A stretch of 24,777 nt of DNA from NCBI GenBank assembly GCA_035369485.1, contig DAOSMC010000007.1, positions 1 to 24,777 on the forward strand. The letters run 5' to 3'. Below the pieces are notes generated by a model. The model had not been told where the DNA came from, ran no database searches, and saw only the letters and a program-made list of their open reading frames with translations. The translations under genes were made by a program, and so were the position numbers. The DNA is from JAQVHD01 sp035369485. Lineage in GTDB: Bacteria > Patescibacteriota > Minisyncoccia > UBA6257 > JAAZHW01. This document shows, piece by piece, positions 1 through 7,765 of this stretch; position 1 is the stretch's first letter; each line of letters starts with the position of its first letter.

Positions 1-615
1 ATGGAGCAATTAGTTCGTTCGGGTTCAATTGATATTGTTGTGGTTGATTCAGTAGCTGCTCTGACACCTCGAGCTGAAATTGAGGGCGAAATGGGAGCAC
101 AGCATATTGGGCTTCAGGCGCGTTTAATGTCTCAGGCCTTAAGAAAAATTACAGCGATTGCGGCAAAAACTAAAACAGTGATTATATTTATTAATCAAAT
201 TCGTATGCAGGTAGGCATTATGTTTGGCAATCCTGAAACAACACCCGGTGGTCGGGCTTTAAAATTTTATTCTTCAGTTAGAATAGATATTCGTCGAACA
301 GCTCAAATCAAAAAAGGAGAGGAGATTACTGGTTCACGCATTAAGGTTAAGGTAGTAAAAAACAAAGTAGCGCCACCATTTAAGATAGCCGAATTTGATA
401 TTATGTATAATGAAGGCATTTCTAAAGAAGGTGATTTGATTAACACCGGAGTAAAAACTGGTGTTATTGAACGCTCAGGCAACTCTTATGCTTTTGGCGA
501 AACAAAATTAGGAACAGGTATTGATAATGCTAAAGAATTTTTAAAACAGAATCCAAAAATTGCTAATGAAATTGATAAAGCCATTAGACAAAAAGCCTTA
601 AAAGAAGGAAAGTAA
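1..615 (+). CDS. recA: RecA recombinase, C-terminal part (5' end cut by window edge)
   Basis: RecA is the ATP-dependent strand-exchange protein of homologous recombination and SOS induction. The fragment begins inside the ATPase core. The Walker B strand DIVVVDS is at residues 11-17, the L1 loop region EIEGEMG follows, and the L2 region NQIRMQVGIMFGNPETT is at 65-81, followed by GGRALKFYSSVRIDIRR. Aligned by eye to E. coli RecA, Q66 corresponds to Q194 and R68 to R196, so about 128 N-terminal residues including Walker A lie outside the window. The ATG at position 1 is therefore an internal Met, not the start. The C-terminal domain is present, but the long acidic tail of E. coli RecA is missing (it ends KALKEGK). 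The gene ends in TAA just before a bidirectional terminator. Identification is certain; only completeness is lacking. Confidence 0.97.
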   Translation: MEQLVRSGSIDIVVVDSVAALTPRAEIEGEMGAQHIGLQARLMSQALRKITAIAAKTKTVIIFINQIRMQVGIMFGNPETTPGGRALKFYSSVRIDIRRTAQIKKGEEITGSRIKVKVVKNKVAPPFKIAEFDIMYNEGISKEGDLINTGVKTGVIERSGNSYAFGETKLGTGIDNAKEFLKQNPKIANEIDKAIRQKALKEGK

Positions 616-633
616 TTAAGAAATTAATAAAAA

Positions 634-656
634 AATCCGCCTGAGGCGGATTTTTT
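634..656. terminator. Bidirectional Rho-independent terminator between recA and mltG
   Basis: Arms ATCCGCC (635/636-641) and GGCGGAT (645-651) flank a TGA loop, with an A-run on the left (about 628-635) and seven T on the right (651-657). It can work in both directions, ending recA on the plus strand and mltG on the minus strand. The mltG stop codon (656-658) touches the T-run. Confidence 0.85.
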
Positions 657-1687
657 TATTTTAAATATTGAGCTTTGGCTGCATTATGCTCTTTGAGTGT
701 TTTGGAAAAAATTGTTTTACCTGTTTTAGGATCCGAAAGATAATACCAATAAGGATTTTCAATAGGATTAAGTGCGGCTTTAATTGCGCTTTGTCCGGGA
801 TTATTAACCGGTCCTGGCGGTAATCCCAAATTTTGATAAGTATTGTAAGGGGAATCAATTTTAAAATCAGCAGATGAAAGTTGGCGACAATTCTCAACTT
901 GAAGAATATTGCATTTAATATAAACAATAGTAACGTCTACCTGTAAAGGCATTTGGCTCTCTAATCGTTTTAATAAAATACCAGAAACGACAGGGCGATC
1001 TTCTTCCAAGGGTATTTCGCCTTCAATGAGAGAAGCGAGCGTAATAATTTGATAAAAATTGAGAGACGTATTTTGGAGCGCTGTTTGTATTTCTGGAGTT
1101 AAAATTTTCTGAAAATTATCGAGCATGCGTTTGGCAATGAGACGAGCGGGGGAGTTAATTTTAAAACGATAGGTATCAGGGAATAAAAATCCTTCGAGTG
1201 TTGCAGTGGGAGGCGCATTTTTTAAAAAATCGTAATCTTTTTGGAAATCAGATATTTTTAAAGTAAGAAGCGATTCGCCGTCGCCTAGTACCTCCTCCTT
1301 TTTTAATTTTTTTTCGATATCCAAAAGCGTATACCCTTCTGGAATAATAATGGTTTTTTCGGCGGGCATGCCAGCCACTAGTGTTTTGGCAATGGTGGAG
1401 GCGTCGGAACCGTAAGTAATTTGGTAAACACCCGGTTGTAATTTATTAGCCCAACCATGAATCAAGAGATAGACTTTAAAACTTTTTGAAGAACGAATAA
1501 GCCCCTGTTCTTCAAGTCGTTCGGCGATTTCTTTAAAACTATCCCCTTTTTGAACAATAAATTGAACAGTCTGGTTTTGAAGTCCCGCCTCCACGGGCAG
1601 CGGTTTTAATTGATAATAAAAAATCGCCAGATAAAAAATAATGCCGATAAGATAAATTCCTAAAACTAAAAAAAGAAATTGTTTCAT
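656..1687 (-). CDS. mltG: Endolytic murein transglycosylase MltG (YceG family)
   Basis: MltG is an inner-membrane lytic transglycosylase that cleaves nascent glycan strands and is thought to set their length. The 343-residue product has an N-terminal membrane anchor (about 4-27). A LysM-like segment (about 41-80, VQFIVQKGDSFKEIAERL) follows, then the YceG core. Core motifs are EGFLFPDTY (165-173), LASLIEGE with the expected catalytic Glu222, RPVVSGILLKRL (231-242), MPLQVDVTIVY and NTYQNLGLPPGPVNNPG. Length and motif order are normal. The ATG at 1687 puts the anchor at the N-terminus and has no Shine-Dalgarno. It lies 144 bp behind rodA on the same strand, so it could be co-transcribed with it or have its own promoter; a TATAAT on the minus strand at 1771-1776 lacks a convincing -35. 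Confidence 0.93.
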   Translation of the reverse strand: MKQFLFLVLGIYLIGIIFYLAIFYYQLKPLPVEAGLQNQTVQFIVQKGDSFKEIAERLEEQGLIRSSKSFKVYLLIHGWANKLQPGVYQITYGSDASTIAKTLVAGMPAEKTIIIPEGYTLLDIEKKLKKEEVLGDGESLLTLKISDFQKDYDFLKNAPPTATLEGFLFPDTYRFKINSPARLIAKRMLDNFQKILTPEIQTALQNTSLNFYQIITLASLIEGEIPLEEDRPVVSGILLKRLESQMPLQVDVTIVYIKCNILQVENCRQLSSADFKIDSPYNTYQNLGLPPGPVNNPGQSAIKAALNPIENPYWYYLSDPKTGKTIFSKTLKEHNAAKAQYLK

Positions 1688-1831
1688 AATATTTTATTTT
1701 TAAGTTTTTATAAAATTGAATATCAAATATTTTCAATCTGAAATTCAAAATTTTTTATTGCTTTACTATGATTATATGATTTGATTAATTCTGATTTGAG
1801 TCCTATGTTTTAGTGTTTTAATAGTGAAATA

Positions 1832-2929
1832 TTACTTTTGATGAACATTCTTAATATTTTGAATAATACCCAAAGCAATAAAATTTATCAAGAGATTAGA
1901 CCCGCCATAACTTAAAAACGGCAAAGGCAAACCCGTCACGGGCAAAAAACCCAGATTAGCCCCTAAATTTAAAAATATTTGAACAATCAAAATCAAAAGA
2001 TAACCGAAGCAAAATAGTCGGGAAAAATTATTTTCACTTTTTAATCCAATATGATAAATTTGGAAAAACAGCCATCCGTAAATAAGAAAAAGAGTTAAAG
2101 CACCGACAACTCCCCATTCTTCAACGAAGGCTGCAAAAAAGAAGTCAGTTTTGGCTTCAGGCAAAAAGCGGAGTTGAGTTAAAAGGCCTTGTCCTAATCC
2201 TTTGCCAAACAGCCCCGCTGATCCAATGGCAATTTTGGCTTGAGAAACACTATACCCGCTGCCGAGCGGATCTCTATCCGGATTTAAAAAGGTAAGAATT
2301 CGCTCTTTTTGATAAGGCTTGAGAAAATATTGCCAACTGACAAGACTTAAAATTACAAAAACGATTAAAAGGATTACAAAATGCTTAAATTTTAAGCCAG
2401 AAACGAGGAGCATTCCTAACCAAATTAGAACGAAAAAAACTACTGATCCCATATCGGGCTGAAGAAAAGCGAGCAAGGCATACAATCCAGTATAAACAGC
2501 AGTAGCTAAAAGGCGGCGTGGCCGCCAAATTTCAATATGCCAAGTAGCAAAATAGCGTGCTAAAAGAATAATTAAAGCTAATTTGGCCAATTCTATGGGT
2601 TGAAAACTAAAAAATTTAAAATTAAGCCAGCCAGAAGTTCCTTTAATATTGGGGCCAATGAGTAAAACCAAAATCAGTAGAATTAGAGTAAAAAGGTATA
2701 GTCCAATGACGAAAAAATTTTGAGTATTTAAGATGCGATAATCAAAAAAACGAGCGATGATATAAAATACAGCAAAGCAAAAAAGAAACCAGAATGCCTG
2801 TTTTTTAAAAATTTGCAGCGGGTCTCTGTCTTGTAAAGAAAGACTATATAAAGTTAAAAGACTAAAAAGAGAAAGTAAGACGATCGGAGCAATTAAAGAA
2901 AAGGATATTTGTTTCCAAGTTTTGTTCAT
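1832..2929 (-). CDS. rodA: RodA/FtsW-type SEDS peptidoglycan glycosyltransferase, RodA-like
   Basis: SEDS proteins polymerise lipid II into glycan strands together with a class B penicillin-binding protein. This 365-residue polytopic protein has about ten hydrophobic segments. Diagnostic motifs are FQPIELAKLALIILLAR (109-125), QPDMGS (157-162), DRDPLGSGYSVSQAKIAIGSAG (218-239), LRFLPEAKTDFFFAAFVEEWG (253-273) and PFLSYGGSNLL near the C-terminus. Asp262 in KTDFFF matches the position described as the essential Asp of RodA. The 'FLPEAKTDF' form favours RodA over FtsW. The ATG at 2929 follows the upstream gene's stop by 14 bp, so co-transcription is likely, and mltG lies downstream. No partner PBP2 or MreBCD is in the window. 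The family is certain; rodA versus ftsW is less so. Confidence 0.9.
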   Translation of the reverse strand: MNKTWKQISFSLIAPIVLLSLFSLLTLYSLSLQDRDPLQIFKKQAFWFLFCFAVFYIIARFFDYRILNTQNFFVIGLYLFTLILLILVLLIGPNIKGTSGWLNFKFFSFQPIELAKLALIILLARYFATWHIEIWRPRRLLATAVYTGLYALLAFLQPDMGSVVFFVLIWLGMLLVSGLKFKHFVILLIVFVILSLVSWQYFLKPYQKERILTFLNPDRDPLGSGYSVSQAKIAIGSAGLFGKGLGQGLLTQLRFLPEAKTDFFFAAFVEEWGVVGALTLFLIYGWLFFQIYHIGLKSENNFSRLFCFGYLLILIVQIFLNLGANLGFLPVTGLPLPFLSYGGSNLLINFIALGIIQNIKNVHQK

Positions 2930-2943
2930 AAAAGCCGCAATTC

Positions 2944-3759
2944 TTATTTGTATGCATCAGCAAAAACTTCGATATGATAAAAATCCAAAATATTAGAATC
3001 AGGAAAATTATAAAGCCAAACATACGTAATCGTTCGACTGCTATAGGCGGCAAAATCAGAAGTTTGCGTTTTGGCCGCGTTAATAATTTCGCCGGTTTTT
3101 GAAAAAAGAAGGATAATAATTTCTACTTCAGAAAAATCCACATTAGTATTATTTTTAATTTGAGCCTGAACTTCTAAAAATCCAGCCTCCTGAGGGCCCA
3201 TGAGCCGGATATGTTTGTCCAGTACTGAAAAGAGCTCAACAGTTTTTTTCGTTGAATAGAACCAGTCTTTTTGCTGGTAATCAAAATTCACCTCAACGCG
3301 ATTAATTTCTTCTGCAGGAATATCAATTTTTTGAAGCAGCAGATATTTGCTTGAAAAAGGTAGAATAAAATCCTTTTCAGTGATAGTTTTTAATTCTTCA
3401 CCAAAAGCAGTATAAAGAGTTGCGGTATATTTAAAATTAACTCCATATTCAGCATTGCTATTTTTGATTTGAATAAGCACTTGGCTTGTATTAGGGGTTT
3501 CAGACAATATTTTAGTAGAAACTACCTCTATCGGTAGGGCGTATTTGATACCGCAAGCAAGACAAGGGCCACCGCAATCAATGCCTTCTTCGTTGCCATT
3601 TTTAATTCCATCAAAGCAAGTAGGAGCCGGCTTAACGAAAAAAACTTTCACGAGCACAATAAGAACAATAATTAAAATAGGAATCAAAACAGCGACTATT
3701 TTTTTTCGCTTGCGGATTTTTTCTAAACGGATAATTTGTTGAGTAAAATCATCGGCCAT
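2944..3759 (-). CDS. Single-pass membrane protein with extracytoplasmic Cys motif, function unknown
   Basis: The product has 271 residues. The N-terminus is cytoplasmic, Lys/Arg-rich and possibly helical (1-20), followed by one membrane segment (about 21-42). Just outside is a compact Cys motif, C48-F-D-G-I-K-N-G-N-E-E-G-I-D-C62-G-G-P-C66-L-A-C69. Four cysteines with this Asn/Gly/Asp spacing suggest a small metal-binding or disulfide knot. The remaining roughly 200 residues are beta-rich and resemble two Ig-like/FxLYD-type domains (about 75-165 and 170-271), with no catalytic motif. The gene sits 20 bp after mnmA and 14 bp before rodA, so it is probably co-transcribed with cell-wall genes; a role at the envelope is inference only. 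A TATAAT on the minus strand at 3766-3771, ending 6 bp before the ATG, may be an internal promoter but has no good -35. Confidence 0.8.
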   Translation of the reverse strand: MADDFTQQIIRLEKIRKRKKIVAVLIPILIIVLIVLVKVFFVKPAPTCFDGIKNGNEEGIDCGGPCLACGIKYALPIEVVSTKILSETPNTSQVLIQIKNSNAEYGVNFKYTATLYTAFGEELKTITEKDFILPFSSKYLLLQKIDIPAEEINRVEVNFDYQQKDWFYSTKKTVELFSVLDKHIRLMGPQEAGFLEVQAQIKNNTNVDFSEVEIIILLFSKTGEIINAAKTQTSDFAAYSSRTITYVWLYNFPDSNILDFYHIEVFADAYK

Positions 3760-3779
3760 ATTTCTATTATAACTAGAAA

Positions 3780-4859
3780 TTATTTTTTAATGATACCCCC
3801 GCCGATTAATTCTTGACGATGATAAAAAACCGCTGATTGGCCAGGCGTTACTCCAAAAATTGGTTTCTGCAATTGAAGATAATAAAATTTATGGAAGTAA
3901 AGTTTGGCTTTTAATGGTTTGCTGCGATAACGTAGTTTGACTTCACATTCAAAAGGCAGTTTGGGTTTTTGCCTAATAAAATTTACCTTTTTCAAAGTTA
4001 TAATTTGTTGTTGAAAATGTTTTATTTGAGAAGCTGGTGCAATAAAAAGAATATTTTTTCTAAGATCTTTTTTGACGACATAATAAGGCTCGGCTGCCGG
4101 GATATGAATGTATTTTCTTTGTCCGATAGTGTAGAAAGCGAGCCCCTGATGTTCGCCTAGCGCCTGATTGCTGATAGCATTAATAATTGGCCCTGGTTGT
4201 GGTTTAACTAATTTTTGGATAAAACGGTCAAGATCATTTATAAAACAGAGATCTTGACTCTCAGTTATGTTTTTAAAATTCAAGCGCCACTTTTGAGCCA
4301 TTATTTTTACTTCTTCTTTAGTAAAATCACCGAGGGGAAAAATAATTTTTTGGAGCAGTTTTTGATTTAAATGCCAAAGAAAATAGGATTGATCTTTGTT
4401 TTTATCTTTCGCTTTGATAATTTTAAAAATTTTTGTTTTTCTTTCGGGCAGCAGCGATTGATTAACCACCACTTTTTTTGCATAATGGCCGGTGGCAATA
4501 TAATCAGCCGGCAATGCTTGGGCAAGATTATTGAGAAGGCGAAACTTTACATAATAATTGCACTCAACACAAGGATTGGGCGTAGCACCGCTTTTTAATT
4601 CATCAAGGAAATATTGAACGACATATTTTTGAAAATCCTTTTGAGCATCTAACAATAATAAAGGGATTCCAATCTGGCGCGCTATTTTTTTAACTTGCGT
4701 TTCTCTTTGTTGAATAATTTTTTTGCTTTCCTGCCACAGACGGAGATAAACGCCAATAACATGAAAATTAGCCATTGATAATAATTTAGCCGTGATGGCG
4801 CTGTCAAGGCCGCCTGATAAGCCAACAAGAACTGTTTTTGGTGAGGTATTTTTTATCAT
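3780..4859 (-). CDS. mnmA: tRNA-specific 2-thiouridylase MnmA
   Basis: MnmA adenylates U34 of tRNA Lys, Glu and Gln and inserts sulfur to give s2U34. The 359-residue protein has the PP-loop SGGLDS at 15-20. The catalytic Cys97 lies in ATPNPCVECN, TGHYAKK is at about 123-129 and DQSYFLWHL at 156-164. The second catalytic Cys205 lies in ESQDLCFIND. A central domain with TIGQR follows, and a C-terminal beta-barrel ends in GQSAVFYHRQELIGGGII. All key residues are intact. Start ATG 4859 lies 4 bp after the holA stop. The sulfur donors (IscS and the Tus relay) are not in the window. Confidence 0.95.
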   Translation of the reverse strand: MIKNTSPKTVLVGLSGGLDSAITAKLLSMANFHVIGVYLRLWQESKKIIQQRETQVKKIARQIGIPLLLLDAQKDFQKYVVQYFLDELKSGATPNPCVECNYYVKFRLLNNLAQALPADYIATGHYAKKVVVNQSLLPERKTKIFKIIKAKDKNKDQSYFLWHLNQKLLQKIIFPLGDFTKEEVKIMAQKWRLNFKNITESQDLCFINDLDRFIQKLVKPQPGPIINAISNQALGEHQGLAFYTIGQRKYIHIPAAEPYYVVKKDLRKNILFIAPASQIKHFQQQIITLKKVNFIRQKPKLPFECEVKLRYRSKPLKAKLYFHKFYYLQLQKPIFGVTPGQSAVFYHRQELIGGGIIKK

Positions 4860-4863
4860 TGAA

Positions 4864-5826
4864 TCAGAAGAATTTTAATTGAGCAATAAGAATTTCTAAA
4901 GCAGATTGATAGTCAATTGCCCCTCTTTTGACTAGCCGGTCAATTTTACTTAACTGATGATAAACGAGAGTTAATTTTTGCTGGGCATTAGGCCAGCGAG
5001 TCAAATGACGTTTGATTTGATTAATAACGAAAGGAGGCAAATCAATGTGTTTGGTTTGATGATTTAATAAATAAATAGCAGCCCGCACTTGTTTAATAAA
5101 ATAATTGAAAATTTCTCCCTCATCAGTTCCGCTTTTAAGAGATTTTTCCAGATTAAAGAGCATTTGCTTTTTGTTGCCTTCAAAAAAATTGCGAAAGATG
5201 GCAAAAAAATCCGGATGTAGAGGAAAACGAGTTAAGAGATTAACTTCTTTGATGGTAATTTTTTCATTGGGTTGAAACAAAGAAATCTTTATTAATTCAT
5301 TAATGAGTTGATATGGGTTATTGCCGTAATTATCAAATAAAATTTTTAAAGCGGGCAGATCAATTTTAATTTGATGCTCTTTTAATTGTTTTTTTAACCA
5401 CGGCAGAGCTTCATTAAACGATTTAAATGGCATAAATTTTTGACTTTTCGTGGCATGTTTTAATAAAAAATTAAACAAATCACTTTTTTCTTTTGGCAAT
5501 TTGTTCATTTCTTTTTCGTCTTTAAAAATGCCAGTAAGAATAAGATTATTTTCCTGGCTTTGATTTAAAGAAGAATTTTTTAAAAATGAAGCAAGTGAAG
5601 AAAATTCAGGGCTGTGAAAAACGTCTTTGGCTACGGCTAGTTTTTGTTGGACAAACATAGAGGTATTGTCAAAAAAATTTTTGAGATTTTGAAAAGCATC
5701 AATTTCGGTTAAATCAAAAATTTCAAAACCCAAAAGATCAGGATATTTCTTTCGATATTGTTTAGTGATTTCTTTAGTTTTTTCGTTAATGCGATAGGAA
5801 TCAATCCCGTAGAGAAAATAAATCAT
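4864..5826 (-). CDS. holA: DNA polymerase III subunit delta (HolA)
   Basis: The delta subunit of the clamp loader opens the beta sliding clamp. The family is divergent, and the call rests on overall pattern: the N-terminal MIYFLYGIDSYRI (the usual 'FLYGeD.y.i..' start), FEIFDLTEID, a middle region with 'NNLILTGIF', the DNYGNNPYQLINELIKI helix pair typical of domain II, and a helical C-terminal collar with LLTRFPLHPDFFAIF and RAAIYLL. The ATG at 5826 is preferred because it overlaps the mutM stop as ATGA, a classic translational-coupling junction, giving 320 residues. A TTG four codons upstream would lie inside mutM and adds nothing. The stop is 4 bp before mnmA. Confidence 0.85.
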   Translation of the reverse strand: MIYFLYGIDSYRINEKTKEITKQYRKKYPDLLGFEIFDLTEIDAFQNLKNFFDNTSMFVQQKLAVAKDVFHSPEFSSLASFLKNSSLNQSQENNLILTGIFKDEKEMNKLPKEKSDLFNFLLKHATKSQKFMPFKSFNEALPWLKKQLKEHQIKIDLPALKILFDNYGNNPYQLINELIKISLFQPNEKITIKEVNLLTRFPLHPDFFAIFRNFFEGNKKQMLFNLEKSLKSGTDEGEIFNYFIKQVRAAIYLLNHQTKHIDLPPFVINQIKRHLTRWPNAQQKLTLVYHQLSKIDRLVKRGAIDYQSALEILIAQLKFF

Positions 5827-6695
5827 AATTTTTGGCAATTAGGACAATAACAACTAGAGCGACTACCAATTTTGATTCTTTTAATCAAAGTACCGCAACG
5901 ATAACATTTTTGGTTTTCGCGACGATAAACACGTCGGATTTGGTCATATCGTCCGGGTTCGCCTTTGGGATCTCGATAGTCACTCACCGAAGCGCCCCGG
6001 GCCTTAATAGCAGTAGCCAGCACCTCTTTAATATAATGGTAGAGGCGATGAATTTCTTTATCGGTTAAAGATCGAGTAGAGCGAAGAGGGTGGATTTGAG
6101 CCCACCACAAAATTTCATCTGAATAAATGTTTCCAATTCCAGCAAGCGCAGTTTGATCCATTAATACCTGTTTAATTTTGCCTTTTTTGCTTTGGAGAAT
6201 TTTTTTCAGTTCTTCTTCGGTAAAATTATTCATTAAAGGGTCGGGTCCCAATTTCTGTAATTCTTTTAGATTACTGATCTTTTCAGTAGAATCAAAAATA
6301 ATTTTAGCAAATTTTCTTAAATCCGAAAGCGCTAGTTCATACCCATTGTTTAAAAAAAGAAGAAGATGAATGTAGTTGTTAACAGGTTCACTCAATCGGC
6401 CATCACTCAAAGGAACAATTTTTTTTCCTTTGATCGCCCATTTTCCATACAAAAGATGACCAGTAAGTTTTTGATGAATGAGCAGGGCATAATTATTAGA
6501 TAAATCAAAGATAATATTTTTACCTCGGCGATAAATATTTTTAATTTTTAATCCTTTAATTTGCCGAGCAAAAGTTTTAACATCTGGGCGCTTTACTATT
6601 TTGGGCGTGTCAACCCAAACATCAATGATTTTTTTGCCAACCACTATTTTTTTTAAATCGTTAACAATGGTTTCTACTTCAGGTAACTCTGGCAT
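5823..6695 (-). CDS. mutM: Formamidopyrimidine-DNA glycosylase (Fpg/MutM)
   Basis: This bifunctional glycosylase/AP lyase removes 8-oxoguanine and formamidopyrimidines. The 290 residues start MPELPEVETI; Pro2 is the Schiff-base nucleophile after Met removal and Glu3 the partner acid. Lys59 in YRRGKN matches the conserved catalytic-site Lys, and R127 lies in SDLRKFA. The helix-two-turn-helix GIGNIYSDEILW is at 187-198, ARGASVSDYRD follows, and a C-terminal zinc finger uses C264, C267, C284 and C287. The usual intercalating Met in the 'H.GM.G' region appears as HQKLTGHL, so Leu may take its place. The start ATG is 2 bp after the upstream stop, and the TGA stop overlaps the holA ATG. Confidence 0.95.
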   Translation of the reverse strand: MPELPEVETIVNDLKKIVVGKKIIDVWVDTPKIVKRPDVKTFARQIKGLKIKNIYRRGKNIIFDLSNNYALLIHQKLTGHLLYGKWAIKGKKIVPLSDGRLSEPVNNYIHLLLFLNNGYELALSDLRKFAKIIFDSTEKISNLKELQKLGPDPLMNNFTEEELKKILQSKKGKIKQVLMDQTALAGIGNIYSDEILWWAQIHPLRSTRSLTDKEIHRLYHYIKEVLATAIKARGASVSDYRDPKGEPGRYDQIRRVYRRENQKCYRCGTLIKRIKIGSRSSCYCPNCQKL

Positions 6696-6697
6696 AA

Positions 6698-7009
6698 TTA
6701 GAATTTTTGATAAAAATCAAGATCGCCATTCTTTTTAATTTGTTCCTCTTCATAAGGCGCGCCGAGACGACGATAAAACTCATCGGCCATATTGTGAAAA
6801 AGTCCTGTTAAAGAGGCGATGAGCCAATAACGCATTTGGCCAAACAATTTTTTGGCTGTTTTGAGCGCCGTAGTGGTAAAGGCGTAATTAAGAATACCAA
6901 CAAAAGTTGTTTTGGGATCATCTTTTTGCGCTTCAGCAACAATTGCTTCTACCAACTCATCAATTTTTGGATCTAATTTTTCGCGAGTTTCTTTTTTAAT
7001 ATAAGGCAT
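6698..7009 (-). CDS. Small conserved protein, function unknown (MPYI...EFYRR...NGDLD family)
   Basis: The 103-residue product is soluble and mostly helical. It starts MPYIKKETREKLDP, has a central NYAFTTTALKTAKKLFG helix, and ends with DEFYRRLGAPYEEEQIKKNGDLDFY. I recognise the 'MPYI.. / EFYRR..PYE...NGD' pattern as a small family seen in CPR bacteria and some phages, but I cannot name a function or accession with confidence. There is no signal peptide, metal site or catalytic motif. It is the first gene of the minus-strand cluster, about 20 nt downstream of the predicted transcription start, and ends 2 bp before mutM. Confidence 0.8.
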   Translation of the reverse strand: MPYIKKETREKLDPKIDELVEAIVAEAQKDDPKTTFVGILNYAFTTTALKTAKKLFGQMRYWLIASLTGLFHNMADEFYRRLGAPYEEEQIKKNGDLDFYQKF

Positions 7010-7035
7010 ACTAATTTTTTATTTCCGACATCTTT

Positions 7036-7064
7036 AGCATACCGCAAAATGATGGATTTTTCAA
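7036..7064 (-). promoter_or_regulatory. Sigma70-type promoter of the mutM-holA-mnmA-rodA-mltG cluster
   Basis: Read on the minus strand, the -35 is TTGAAA (7059-7064, 5/6 consensus), the spacer is 17 bp and the -10 is TATGCT (7036-7041, 4/6). Transcription would start near 7029, giving a leader of about 20 nt before the ATG at 7009. It is the best-matching promoter on the minus side of the divergent gap. Confidence 0.6.
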
Positions 7065-7153
7065 ACAAAATCACGACCACATAGCTATAATGTAGAGATA
7101 TTCGCTCTCTTAATAAAAAGCAATGAATACCCCTTTTCTTTTTTTTCAAATTT

Positions 7154-7162
7154 TGATACAAT
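7154..7162 (+). promoter_or_regulatory. Extended -10 promoter element for the coiled-coil protein/gpmI
   Basis: TGA followed by TACAAT (7157-7162) is an extended -10 box. No good -35 is visible 17 bp upstream. The expected start near 7169-7171 is only 3-5 nt before the ATG at 7174, so the transcript would be nearly leaderless. A TATAAT at 7086-7091 further upstream has no -35 either. Confidence 0.4.
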
Positions 7163-7173
7163 AAAAATACTTT

Positions 7174-7755
7174 ATGAATAAACAATCTAAACTTGTCATT
7201 GTGGTTATTGTTGCTCTTATTTTAATTGTTGGCACCATCTTTTTTATTATTCAAATTAACAAGCCAAAAGCCGAAGCTCCACAGATTATTACTCAAATTC
7301 AAACAGCTAATGAGAATATCGTTAATTTGGCAAAAGAAAACGAAACGCTTTTAGCCACTATTCAAGAACATTATCAAAAAAATCAAATTAAGGAAGCGCT
7401 TGATTCAGCGGTGACATTAAAAGATTCCATTCAGAAATTAACAGACACATCTCTTCAATTAACTGAGCAATTAAAGGAAGCGGTGGTTGTTTTGCCTGAT
7501 ATGAGTTCGGATGTTCGTTTGGTTGTAGAACAAGCTATTCAATACGAAATTACCGCTATGAACCATCTCATTACTTATTCGGCTTACAAAGAAATCCTTA
7601 CCCAACAAATTGGCATTCAATATGAAGCGATGATAGATGGCCGTTCTTTAGAACAGATTCCCGATATTAATAATATTATTAAACAGATGCAGGATCTTTT
7701 GACATTAATTCAAGTCAATATTCAATCGGCTCGAGATCTATTCCAGACAATTTAA
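7174..7755 (+). CDS. Membrane-anchored coiled-coil protein, function unknown
   Basis: This 193-residue protein has an N-terminal signal anchor (about 6-27, KLVIVVIVALILIVGTIFFI). The rest is an almost entirely alpha-helical extracytoplasmic part rich in Gln, Glu, Ile and Leu, with no cysteines or recognisable catalytic motif. Heptad-like stretches around 38-115 suggest a coiled coil or helical bundle. It is 10 bp upstream of gpmI, so the two are probably co-transcribed, though that need not mean a shared role. I do not recognise a family. Start ATG 7174 places the anchor at the N-terminus and has no Shine-Dalgarno. Confidence 0.75.
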   Translation: MNKQSKLVIVVIVALILIVGTIFFIIQINKPKAEAPQIITQIQTANENIVNLAKENETLLATIQEHYQKNQIKEALDSAVTLKDSIQKLTDTSLQLTEQLKEAVVVLPDMSSDVRLVVEQAIQYEITAMNHLITYSAYKEILTQQIGIQYEAMIDGRSLEQIPDINNIIKQMQDLLTLIQVNIQSARDLFQTI

Positions 7756-7765
7756 ATAAATACTT

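Noticed and set aside
1..3. ATG at position 1 as the true start of recA
   Set aside because: It aligns to about residue 129 of E. coli RecA; Walker A is missing, so this is a window-edge truncation.
5823..5826. UGA recoding as glycine (SR1/Gracilibacteria code)
   Set aside because: TGA ends mutM and clpB exactly at family-length C-termini and in ATGA overlaps, and I see no in-frame TGA within conserved genes.
5827..5838. TTG start four codons upstream in holA
   Set aside because: ATG 5826 forms an ATGA coupling junction with mutM and gives the normal delta N-terminus.
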